Source: CAYJBH01 sp964369965
Lineage (GTDB): Bacteria; Bacillota; Clostridia; Oscillospirales; Ruminococcaceae
Direction of reading: 5' to 3'
Length of the DNA: 64,000 bases
Assembly (NCBI GenBank): GCA_964369965.1
Contig: CAYJGF010000004.1
Coordinates: forward strand, 62,001 to 126,000
The translations under genes were made by a program, and so were the position numbers. Shown in pieces: positions 53,257 through 59,846 of the stretch. Each line of letters starts with the position of its first letter. The stretch's first letter is position 1. The notes beneath the pieces were generated by a model that was given only the letters and a program-made list of their open reading frames with translations, was not told where the DNA came from and made no database searches.

Positions 53257-53282
53257 TTTTGACCACATGAACAGTCACAGAC
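53257..53282 (+). repeat. Dispersed motif copy 2 (TTTTGACCACATGAA-N4-CACAGAC)
   Basis: Second copy of the motif at 34086-34113. It lies in a gene-free stretch (53131-53394) between the Fic remnant and the tRNA fragment; nothing else is recognised there. Confidence 0.6.
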
Positions 53283-53394
53283 AGACTAGAAACATATGCA
53301 AACAAGAGCGACAAATATGTTTAAAGAACAGCCTGCACCGAGCAAAAACGGCTATAAACCTTTATAAACACAACAAAAAATAACCATAGAGCAG

Positions 53395-53439
53395 TTGACA
53401 TGCAAGAGGTCGGTGGTTCAAGTCCTCTTACCCGCACCA
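53395..53439 (+). tRNA. Orphan 3' half of a tRNA gene (Val-GAC-like)
   Basis: TTGACAT resembles a Val(GAC) anticodon loop. It is followed by GCAAG, a variable loop AGGTC, T-loop TTCAAGT, acceptor strand TACCCGC, A and CCA. The complementary 5' half is missing: AGCAG stands where CTTGC is needed, and no GCGGGTA lies upstream. The native-looking terminator follows. It is not a functional tRNA but a likely trace of integration or recombination at a tRNA gene. Confidence 0.65.
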
Positions 53440-53441
53440 AT

Positions 53442-53500
53442 AGCACATAACCCGAACAATATTTTCTTCATCGAAGATGTGTTCGGGTTTGTGCTTTTTT
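53442..53500 (+). terminator. Terminator following the tRNA fragment
   Basis: AGCAC-x3-ACCCGAAC (53442-53457) pairs with GTTCGGGT-x2-GTGCT (53481-53495), followed by TTTTT. Retained terminator of the former tRNA transcript. Confidence 0.8.
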
Positions 53501-53510
53501 ATGCGTAAAA

Positions 53511-53549
53511 AAGGCTGATATGAACACAAGCAGTGTTTACATCAGCCTT
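53511..53549 (-). terminator. Terminator of the 50-residue gene
   Basis: AAGGCTGAT (53511-53519) and ATCAGCCTT (53541-53549), extended by ACAC/GTGT; read on the minus strand it is followed by a T-run. Confidence 0.78.
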
Positions 53550-53559
53550 TTAGTTTTGC

Positions 53560-53712
53560 TTATTTATTTTGATTTTCTTTGCTCTTTTTCCATTCTTCAA
53601 ATTCTCGCTTGCCCTCTTCGCTATTGTAAAAATTTTGAATATATGGTAATAAACATCGTGCCAGCGATTCGATTTCTCGAGCCGGTACAGAGCTATTTTT
53701 AGTATTATCCAT
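53560..53712 (-). CDS. 50-residue protein of mobile elements
   Basis: A short minus-strand gene: MDNTKNSSVPAREIESLARC then LLPYIQNFYNSEEGKREFEE and WKKSKENQNK. AAAGGGGG lies 9 nt before the ATG and a terminator follows. It is acidic-basic, mostly helical. Similar small LLPxIQxF-EFxEWK proteins occur near recombinases of clostridial mobile elements; function unknown to me. The CTGCAG palindrome just upstream may be an operator. Confidence 0.7.
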   Translation of the reverse strand: MDNTKNSSVPAREIESLARCLLPYIQNFYNSEEGKREFEEWKKSKENQNK

Positions 53713-53729
53713 TTGTTTTAACCCCCTTT

Positions 53730-53750
53730 CTGCAGTATTTACATCTGCAG
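53730..53750. promoter_or_regulatory. CTGCAG-N9-CTGCAG palindrome
   Basis: Two CTGCAG boxes, 9 nt apart, 18 bp before the start of the 50-residue gene, overlapping its ribosome-site side. Possible operator or hairpin. Confidence 0.45.
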
Positions 53751-53936
53751 TTTAGTTACTTTTCGGGGATTTGTCCAATAAAAATGAATTTCAATTATAT
53801 TTTTTTGTTTAAAAAGTGTATTGACTTTTGTTTTGAGCTAAATAAATTTCTGTTTGAGAAAGGAGTGAATTATGTTGACATATCAGTAACGAGGTATTTT
53901 GCACAACCCAGCACATGGGAAAACGGTATTTTTAAT

Positions 53937-53972
53937 CAAAGGTAACAAAAAAACCAAAGGTAACAAAAAAAC
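53937..53972 (+). repeat. Two tandem exact 18-bp repeats
   Basis: CAAAGGTAACAAAAAAAC occurs twice without a gap, 24 bp before the next gene. Could be a protein-binding (iteron-like) site or slippage product. Confidence 0.7.
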
Positions 53973-53995
53973 ACACAAAGAAAGGGTAATTACAT

Positions 53996-54379
53996 ATGAA
54001 AAAGAATACTTACATTGCGAGCGTAGAAAAATTATTTATCGACCTATACAATAAACGAGAACTAACCGAAACTATTCTAACAAGCATTTTAAAAGAGATG
54101 CATGACTGCTACATTGACCCTGATCAAACCAGTGGACTTGAGGCATGGGACGGCAAAAAGTTCAAGGAGCTTATTTGCTACATTATGCAGCCGCTCACGC
54201 ATATGGAAATAATGGAAAACTCACGCAAAATCGACGAAAGCGGCGGCTACATCTGGGAAAATTTGCAAAAAACAGAAGACCTTTTTCATTATTTGTGGTA
54301 CTGTGAATTGGACATGGCAGACAGTGAAGAGGAAGCAGAAAACCGACCGCTGATGCCGTTGGTTGTTCCGATTGAATGA
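53996..54379 (+). CDS. Hypothetical acidic protein of the mobile element
   Basis: 127 residues, pI clearly acidic at the end (CELDMADSEEEAENR). Predicted mainly helical, no signal peptide or membrane segment, two Cys-Tyr patches (HDCYIDPD, YLWYCELD). AAAGAAAGGG lies 9 nt before the ATG. I do not recognise a family. First plus-strand gene of the element and preceded by the tandem 18-bp repeats. Confidence 0.65.
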   Translation: MKKNTYIASVEKLFIDLYNKRELTETILTSILKEMHDCYIDPDQTSGLEAWDGKKFKELICYIMQPLTHMEIMENSRKIDESGGYIWENLQKTEDLFHYLWYCELDMADSEEEAENRPLMPLVVPIE

Positions 54380-54439
54380 TTATGCTTTTTTTACGTTTCA
54401 ATCTAAGAAAGTTTCTGTTTAATTTAGGACACTATTTTG

Positions 54440-54469
54440 TTGCGTTTTTTATGATAATCATGGTATAAT
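54440..54469 (+). promoter_or_regulatory. Promoter before the structured RNA candidate
   Basis: TTGCGT (54440-54445), 18 bp, TATAAT (54464-54469) with TGG before it. Confidence 0.55.
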
Positions 54470-54474
54470 ATAGT

Positions 54475-54640
54475 TGAGCCCGCAAGGGCAGTGTAGAACA
54501 GAGACTTCGAGAAACGCAATGGCGGATTGGGGGCTATCCCCTACACGCAAAATTGGTAATAGAAATGTGATGAAGTGGCTATGTCGGTGGATTAGGGGCT
54601 ATCTCCTTTTCGCCGACATGGTTTTATGAAATTTTGGAAT
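54475..54640 (+). ncRNA. Candidate structured RNA or origin region with repeated hairpins
   Basis: No ORF. GCCC-GCAA-GGGC is a GNRA tetraloop hairpin. GTGTA (54491-54495) pairs with TACAC (54542-54546), enclosing GGGG-CTAT-CCCC. ATGTCGG (54581-54587) pairs with CCGACAT (54613-54619), enclosing AGGGG-CTAT-CTCCT. The two modules share GGATTNGGGGCTATCNCCT. A promoter lies upstream and GTTTT after the last stem. It may be a regulatory RNA, or the double-strand origin/oriT of the Rep protein encoded 0.8 kb downstream. Confidence 0.45.
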
Positions 54641-54667
54641 TTTTTTGGGATTTTTTCAATAAAAAGG

Positions 54668-54696
54668 TTGACATATCAATAAAATGGTGGTATAAT
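54668..54696 (+). promoter_or_regulatory. Promoter of the rep-tcpA operon leader
   Basis: TTGACA (54668-54673), 17 bp, TATAAT (54691-54696): full consensus. Confidence 0.85.
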
Positions 54697-54702
54697 GTAT
54701 TC

Positions 54703-54871
54703 AGTGGATTTGATGTTCACTTGGGTGGAAGATTAAACAAAAGGGGTGATTATACCCTTTTGCAGAACTGGTTTTCAAGTATTACCAGTAAAAGTTAATA
54801 AAAGATGTATTATATACATTATATAGGAGAATTATATTACGCAGTATCTGCGTGTATGATTCTCCTTTTTT
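54703..54871 (+). promoter_or_regulatory. Attenuated leader or small RNA before the replication genes
   Basis: From the promoter to a strong terminator there is only a 7-codon frame (MFTWVED, 54713 onward) and a CAAAAGGG/CCCTTTTG hairpin. The terminator stem spans AGGAGAAT...ATTCTCCT (54825-54866) with CTGCG/CGCAG near the top, then TTTTTT. Either premature termination controls the operon or the transcript itself acts as a short RNA. Confidence 0.55.
54825..54871 (+). terminator. Strong terminator in the operon leader
   Basis: Arms 54825-54844 and 54848-54866 pair over about 19 positions with few mismatches, loop TAT, followed by T6G. Confidence 0.82.
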
Positions 54872-54982
54872 GTTTGTCAAAATTCAAGGTGTGACCGCCG
54901 GAAAAGGTCAAAAGCACACAAAGCATCGATGATTTTGTGTTTACAGTAGTATTATTATATCTAAAAGAAGGAGAAATTTATT

Positions 54983-55231
54983 ATGAAGATTATAGGTTAT
55001 AGGCGCTCAGATTTTGCGACAAAAGAAGGTGTTGAAGTTACAGGGTTTATGGTTACTTTAGCTCGTGAGATTAATCCCAAAATCGGCAATGGAGTCGAAA
55101 CTGAGACTATGTATTTTAGCACTCAAAAGTTGGCTAATTCCGGTTATGAATTGGAAGACTTGTTGGATTCTGAAATCAAGATTAATTACAATCGTTATGG
55201 CAAACTGGATAACTTTGTCGTTATCGATTAA
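54983..55231 (+). CDS. Small protein preceding the Rep/relaxase gene
   Basis: 82 residues, beta-rich: MKIIGYRRSDFATKEGVEVT, later TETMYFSTQKLANSGYELED and YNRYGKLDNFVVID. AAGAAGGAGAAA precedes the ATG. Similar short proteins occur before rolling-circle replication genes of Firmicutes plasmids and elements; an OB-like single-strand DNA-binding role is possible but not shown. First gene of the replication/mobilisation unit. Confidence 0.65.
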   Translation: MKIIGYRRSDFATKEGVEVTGFMVTLAREINPKIGNGVETETMYFSTQKLANSGYELEDLLDSEIKINYNRYGKLDNFVVID

Positions 55232-55293
55232 CTGCAAAAATCCACAATGTGTAGTAATTGGTTTTTTCAACAGTAAAAACATTTAAAAAGCCT

Positions 55294-55335
55294 TATATCA
55301 CCACAAATGGGGCTTGTCTCATTTGTGGTGATATA
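55294..55335. repeat. Perfect 16-bp hairpin upstream of the Rep gene
   Basis: TATATCACCACAAATG, a 10-nt loop, and CATTTGTGGTGATATA. No T-run follows, so an origin, nick-site or control hairpin is more likely than a terminator. Confidence 0.7.
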
Positions 55336-55425
55336 TACCCTTAATTGTAGTAAAAGTGTAGTAACAAAAAACTAAAAAAATAACATAAATAGCAACATAC
55401 GAAAAATACAGAAAGGAGGTAAAAA

Positions 55426-56610
55426 GTGGCAGGAATAACACTACGCAAATGCGAAATTATGCAGCAGTTAAAATATATGCCCGGATATCCGAATTGGGCA
55501 GATACATTATTAGACAACCTGCAAAACGATAACGAATATGTTAAAAATTGGGCATTTATAGTCCATGATAAAGATTGCGATGATGACGGAAACATTATTG
55601 AACCACATCTGCATTTGGTGTTGGATTTGAAAACATCATTACAATTATCAACTATTGGCAACATTGTTGGCGTAGAAAAACAATATGTATCATCAATCAA
55701 GCAGAAAAAAAGAGCCGGTGGAAGATACTATGCCGACATCGGTGGCGCTTTGTCCTATTTAACACATAGGAATGCAAAAGATAAACATCAGTATGACGAT
55801 AGTGAAGTTATAGCGATGCCGGGGTTTGACTGGGTTGCCGAACGCACAAAAAGTGAAAATCTGCGTTTAGAGGTCAAAAATTTAGAAAAAACACTTGCCG
55901 CAATCGAAGTTGGCGAAATTAAACGGTATAATTTGGCGGAACACATAACGCAAACCATGTTTATAAAATATAAAAAGGAATTTGACAGAGCGTTTGAATT
56001 TTACGATTCTATATTAAAAAACAAGGTGGATCGTAATGTTGATGTCGTATATATTTTTGGCGAGAGCGGTGCCGGTAAAACAACACTGGCCAAGGATATT
56101 TGCACACAAAAAGGGCTTTCCTACAGCATTTCGGGTTCTTCTCGTGACCCACTACAGGAATATGCAGGTCAAAGCGCACTCATACTTGACGACCTTCGAC
56201 CTGAATTTTTTTCAACTTCAGATTTATTAAAACTGCTTGACAATAATACAGCTTCAGCAGCTGGGGCGAGGTACAAAGACAAGTGGATCGAAGCAGAATT
56301 AATTATAATCACAAGTGTATTGACATTAGATACTTTTTTTATGAATTTAAAAGATAATCTTTGCGAGCCATCCGAACAGCTAAAAAGGCGAATCAAAATA
56401 ATGATTGATTGCAAGCAAGATACCTATGATATGTATACATATATCAATGACAAAAAAGACTATGTGTATGTGTCGACCCACGAAAATACTGTTACAAAAA
56501 AATATAAAAACTTATCAGACTTTACTCAAGAAGAATTAGAAGAATTTGGCAATTTGTTGGGGGCTAAAATCCCTAACAAAGCCAAAGCAGAAAGGAAAAA
56601 TATATGTTAA
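55426..56610 (+). CDS. HUH endonuclease - SF3 helicase Rep/relaxase (PF01719-PF00910 type)
   Basis: 394 residues, GTG start after AAAGGAGGT. The N-terminal Rep_2 nuclease has the HUH motif EPHLHLVLD near residue 60 and the catalytic Tyr in LSYLTHRNAKDKHQYD near 107. From about 200 an SF3-type ATPase follows: Walker A GESGAGKTTLAK, Walker B ALILDDLRPEFF, motif C IIITS. This architecture is shared by Rep of CRESS-DNA-virus-like plasmids and by relaxases of streptococcal integrative mobilizable elements. It should nick the element's origin for rolling-circle replication and transfer. Overlaps the coupling-protein gene by 7 bp. Confidence 0.87.
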   Translation: MAGITLRKCEIMQQLKYMPGYPNWADTLLDNLQNDNEYVKNWAFIVHDKDCDDDGNIIEPHLHLVLDLKTSLQLSTIGNIVGVEKQYVSSIKQKKRAGGRYYADIGGALSYLTHRNAKDKHQYDDSEVIAMPGFDWVAERTKSENLRLEVKNLEKTLAAIEVGEIKRYNLAEHITQTMFIKYKKEFDRAFEFYDSILKNKVDRNVDVVYIFGESGAGKTTLAKDICTQKGLSYSISGSSRDPLQEYAGQSALILDDLRPEFFSTSDLLKLLDNNTASAAGARYKDKWIEAELIIITSVLTLDTFFMNLKDNLCEPSEQLKRRIKIMIDCKQDTYDMYTYINDKKDYVYVSTHENTVTKKYKNLSDFTQEELEEFGNLLGAKIPNKAKAERKNIC

Positions 56611-57890
56611 ATAATAATAATCAAAAAATGGGGAATTATAAATCCGATTCATACACCCACTACACAAAACAACAGCAGATAATGTCGTTTTATCGTGGTA
56701 TTAAATTTTTAACTACAACCACGAAAGGCGTGACTATATCCATTATAGTTATAGTTGCAATAATCATTGCAACAGCAATAGATATAATGTATGTACTAAT
56801 AGCACTATTAGCCATCATTTTTTTACCATACGTGTTAGGGGAGCCGCTACGAAACAATAATTTTTCACTGAAATTTGCCGGCGCAGGAATAAAAAACGTC
56901 CTTGGTGAGCCGCCTATATTAAAAAATAAAAAAATATTAAAAAACGGCGATATTTTATACGAAATGAAAAATAACGGTATAGCAATAGATACTTATATGG
57001 AAAACGAGTTAAAATTATCATCTGCGCTGAATAGATCAATTTATAAAATCGAATACGGCAAAAGTAATAATATAATCAAAGTGTTCGTAAAGCCTGCAGG
57101 TGTTGTTATTCCGGAATTTGTTGAATGGACGATAGACATGTTAGATTTTGCCCCTAATGCAAAAGATAGTATCGTCGATATCGGCGTTGGGCTGGGTGGT
57201 GTAATTAGCAATGATTTACAACAGGTACCCCACATGATTGTGGGTGGGTCGACTGGTAGCGGAAAGTCGATCACCACTAAGCTAATGCTATTTCAATGTT
57301 ATATGCACGATTGCGAAATTTATGTTGCTGATTTTAAATATTCAGAATTTGGTTTTTTATGGGAAAAGGTCGCGACGGTTATTAACACTATAGATGATTT
57401 AGACCTAAGTTTGGAAAAAATTGTAAAAAAGATGGACGAACGAAGAAAACTATTTCGCAGAAATAACATGCATGACATTTTAGATTATCGAAAATCTGGT
57501 GGCACGAAAATGCGGCGTATTATCGTTTGTATCGATGAAGTGGCAGAATTGACTGATACCGTAGGTTTGGATAAATTACAAAAGGAAAAGGTGAATAGAA
57601 TTATCCGAAATATTTCGACGATTGCGCGCCAAGGTCGTTGCTACGCAATTAACCTAATCCTCAGCGGGCAAAGGCCTGATTCAGAAGTCTTAAGAGGTCA
57701 GATAAAAAATAATTGCAACTTTAGCATTTGTGGTAGGGCAGATTCCGTTTTGTCTACAATTGTTGTTGGTGACGGCAGTGCAAACACCAAAATCCCCAAG
57801 GACGCACAGGGTCGTTTTGTATTAAACGATGAGGCAAAAACCGTGTTTCAAGCCTATTATTTTGATGAATCTATATTGAAAAATATCTAA
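56604..57890 (+). CDS. TcpA/FtsK-like coupling ATPase
   Basis: 428 residues. Two membrane helices at about 36-75, then an FtsK/HerA-type motor: Walker A GGSTGSGKSITTK near residue 213, Walker B IIVCIDEVAEL near 306, and ISTIARQGRCYAINLILSGQ RP-type arginine region. Such small FtsK proteins (Tn916 Orf21, TcpA) bring relaxase-bound DNA to a transfer channel. No other channel genes are present, so the element probably borrows a conjugation apparatus. Confidence 0.88.
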   Translation: MLNNNNQKMGNYKSDSYTHYTKQQQIMSFYRGIKFLTTTTKGVTISIIVIVAIIIATAIDIMYVLIALLAIIFLPYVLGEPLRNNNFSLKFAGAGIKNVLGEPPILKNKKILKNGDILYEMKNNGIAIDTYMENELKLSSALNRSIYKIEYGKSNNIIKVFVKPAGVVIPEFVEWTIDMLDFAPNAKDSIVDIGVGLGGVISNDLQQVPHMIVGGSTGSGKSITTKLMLFQCYMHDCEIYVADFKYSEFGFLWEKVATVINTIDDLDLSLEKIVKKMDERRKLFRRNNMHDILDYRKSGGTKMRRIIVCIDEVAELTDTVGLDKLQKEKVNRIIRNISTIARQGRCYAINLILSGQRPDSEVLRGQIKNNCNFSICGRADSVLSTIVVGDGSANTKIPKDAQGRFVLNDEAKTVFQAYYFDESILKNI

Positions 57891-57903
57891 ATAAACCTAA
57901 AAA

Positions 57904-57934
57904 AGCACCTCAACTTTTTATAAGTCGGGGTGCT
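57904..57934. terminator. Terminator between tcpA-like and repressor genes
   Basis: AGCACC (57904-57909) and GGTGCT (57929-57934) with inner ACTT/AAGT pairs; AAGTGTTTTTT follows on the plus strand. It overlaps the repressor stop codon. Confidence 0.7.
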
Positions 57935-58250
57935 AAGTGTTTTTTATATGGTCATCCATGATGTCTTCTATAACTTTTTGCATTTTAGGTGATAAAAAAG
58001 AATATTTATCTAATATTTTGCGTTGTTTTTGCGTTAATAATATAGGTGTTTTAATTTCCGGTGTGAAAAATTGAGCCATTGTAATTCCCATTGCATCACA
58101 TATGGCCTCAATCGTCGTGACTGACGGTAAGGTGTTTCGTCGAAATAATGTAGCAATTGTGGATTGCGCTAAACCTGATTCTTTTGCAAGTTTATATTCG
58201 CTCCATCCACGTTGCGTTATTAATTCTAAAATGCGTTGATTAGCGTCCAT
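57933..58250 (-). CDS. XRE family repressor
   Basis: 105 residues. The HTH covers most of the protein: RGWSEYKLAKESGLAQSTIA then TLFRRNTLPSVTTIEAICDA and MGITMAQFF. A short C-terminal helix (LLTQKQRKILDKYSFL) may dimerise. Encoded against the flanking genes, as is typical for a lysogeny- or element-type repressor. AGAGGTGC precedes the ATG. Likely controls the element's transfer genes. Confidence 0.92.
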   Translation of the reverse strand: MDANQRILELITQRGWSEYKLAKESGLAQSTIATLFRRNTLPSVTTIEAICDAMGITMAQFFTPEIKTPILLTQKQRKILDKYSFLSPKMQKVIEDIMDDHIKNT

Positions 58251-58357
58251 TATGCACCTCTCTTATGATATAATTGTACTATAAATGATGTGCAAAAAAA
58301 TAGCTCGCTAAACCTATATTAAATATCACAAAAGCACAATATTTTTTTCTTTACATA

Positions 58358-58386
58358 TTGAAAAATTTCTAATTTTGTGGTATAAT
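58358..58386 (+). promoter_or_regulatory. Promoter of the Big_2 lipoprotein gene
   Basis: TTGAAA (58358-58363), 17 bp, TATAAT (58381-58386) preceded by TGTGG. Confidence 0.75.
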
Positions 58387-58392
58387 ACATTT

Positions 58393-58557
58393 TGTAATCG
58401 TAATGTAACAATCGCCATCAGGCGCACGGCGGTCTCAAAAAACCGCCGTGGAGCGTAGCGAAAAAAAGAATAAATCGGGGTCGGTCGCTTGCAGACCGCC
58501 ACCTCCACAACCTTTATATGACAAATTTATTATTAAATGAAAGAAAGGTTCAAAACT
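58393..58557 (+). promoter_or_regulatory. Long structured 5' leader of the lipoprotein gene
   Basis: About 165 nt untranslated. CACGGCGGT (58425-58433) and ACCGCCGTG (58442-58450) form a perfect 9-bp hairpin; a second GC-rich GGTCGGTC/GACCGCC segment follows. The GC-rich block is foreign to the AT-rich surroundings. Known riboswitch class not recognised. Confidence 0.45.
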
Positions 58558-59676
58558 ATGAAAAAGAAAATTTTAGCACTAATTTTAGTGGTTGTAATGA
58601 CCACAGCATTGGCTGGTTGTGCCAGCGTAAATTTAACGGGGATTACCGTTGAACAGGAAACATTAAATATGTCCGTGGGCGAAACCATCACACCTGAGAT
58701 TGCAATGCAATTCGACGATGTGGAAGCTACGGAAGAAGAAGTTGCAGCGGCAATCGAGGCTGCTGGTATCACTTGGGCAACGAGCGACGAAACGGTTGCC
58801 AAGGTTATCGACGGCGGTATCGAAGCGGTTGGTTCAGGTGAAGCAGAAGTTACAGTATCTGATTCAACAGGAAACTTCTCAGTTGTTATCGGCGTAGTTG
58901 TTGTTGAATTAGCGACAGACATTGAAGTTGATGAAACCGCTATCGAATTATTCATTAACGGCGAAGATACAGCAAATGTGAATGCAGAAGTTACTCCAGC
59001 AAATGCAGAGGGCGATGTAACTTACGCAACAAGCGACGAAACTATCGCAACAGTTGATGAAACGGGCGTTGTAACAGCAGTAGCAAACGGTGAAGCTGTA
59101 ATCACGGTAACATTAACAGTTCGTGGTACAGAAGTAACAGTTAAGGAAATCGCTGTAACAGTTGGCACACAAGCAAACGGTGTTGGTCTTGAAAACACAG
59201 CAGGTTGGATTTACACAGGTGGAGCCTACAAAATCACACCTTACGCAATGCCAGAAGATGCAACAGCAACAAATTACACATTTGTTTCCGATAACGAGGG
59301 CGTAGCGACTGTATCTGAAGACGGTACTATCACAGGTAATTCTGTTGGTACAGCAAACATCACAGTAACTGATGAATTTGGTAACGAAATCGTTTACACG
59401 ATGACGGTGAAACAGTATGTAGCACCAACTCCAACATACTCTGGTAGCGGTTCAACTGGCGGTAGCACAAATAGTGGAACAACTGGCGGTAGCACAGGTG
59501 GAACAACATCAACAGGTGGCGGTTCAACTGCACCAGCTCCAGCTCCCGCACCAGCACCAGCCCCTGCCCCCGCCCCTACACCAGCCCCCACTCCAGCTCC
59601 AACAACACCCCCTGTTGATACAGGATTAGCAAATGGTGGCGACCCAACTAATGGCGGCGGAGCGGGTGGTTTTTAA
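58558..59676 (+). CDS. Big_2 domain lipoprotein with Pro-Ala tail
   Basis: 372 residues from the ATG after GAAAGG. Signal peptide with lipobox LAGC (Cys21). Three Big_2-like domains follow (VEQETLNMSVGETITPEI, VDETAIELFINGEDTANVNA, ISEDGTITG-type SEDGTITGNSVGTANITV). The end is a Ser/Gly/Thr linker, about fourteen Ala-Pro repeats and a Gly-rich tip. It should be anchored in the membrane and extend through the wall. Codon choice (many ACA, GTA, GCA) differs from adjacent genes. Possible adhesion or surface-exclusion cargo. Confidence 0.85.
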   Translation: MKKKILALILVVVMTTALAGCASVNLTGITVEQETLNMSVGETITPEIAMQFDDVEATEEEVAAAIEAAGITWATSDETVAKVIDGGIEAVGSGEAEVTVSDSTGNFSVVIGVVVVELATDIEVDETAIELFINGEDTANVNAEVTPANAEGDVTYATSDETIATVDETGVVTAVANGEAVITVTLTVRGTEVTVKEIAVTVGTQANGVGLENTAGWIYTGGAYKITPYAMPEDATATNYTFVSDNEGVATVSEDGTITGNSVGTANITVTDEFGNEIVYTMTVKQYVAPTPTYSGSGSTGGSTNSGTTGGSTGGTTSTGGGSTAPAPAPAPAPAPAPAPTPAPTPAPTTPPVDTGLANGGDPTNGGGAGGF

Positions 59677-59690
59677 CGGCCACTGGCCAC

Positions 59691-59726
59691 GGGAACGGTT
59701 CTTCTCCATGGGGACGGTTCTCTGTC
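59691..59726 (+). repeat. Two REP-like GGGRACGGTTCT motifs
   Basis: GGGAACGGTTCTTCTCC (59691-59707) and GGGGACGGTTCTCTGTC (59710-59726). Resemble the GGGGACGGTTCT sequences I recall near Y1 transposases of Clostridia; such a transposase lies 1.7 kb downstream. Confidence 0.55.
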
Positions 59727-59754
59727 ATGTTAAAACTAAATAAACAACATCAAA

Positions 59755-59782
59755 GAGTCATTTTTATATGGCTCTTTTTTTT
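59755..59782 (+). terminator. Terminator after the lipoprotein gene
   Basis: GAGTCAT (59755-59761) and ATGGCTC (59768-59774), one G-U, followed by eight T. Confidence 0.82.
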
Positions 59783-59846
59783 CTTGTTTTCCCCCGAAAA
59801 GTACATATAATTGAGTCAAATAAACTTTTCACAGGAGGAAAATATT

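Noticed and set aside
53937..53972. CRISPR-like repeats
   Set aside because: Only two tandem copies of 18 bp without spacers and no cas genes.
58393..58557. Known riboswitch in the long leader
   Set aside because: Hairpins are present but no conserved aptamer core was recognised and the gene is a surface lipoprotein.
59811..59846. Upstream TTG start for the helicase
   Set aside because: No ribosome site; GGAGG directly precedes the ATG at 59847.
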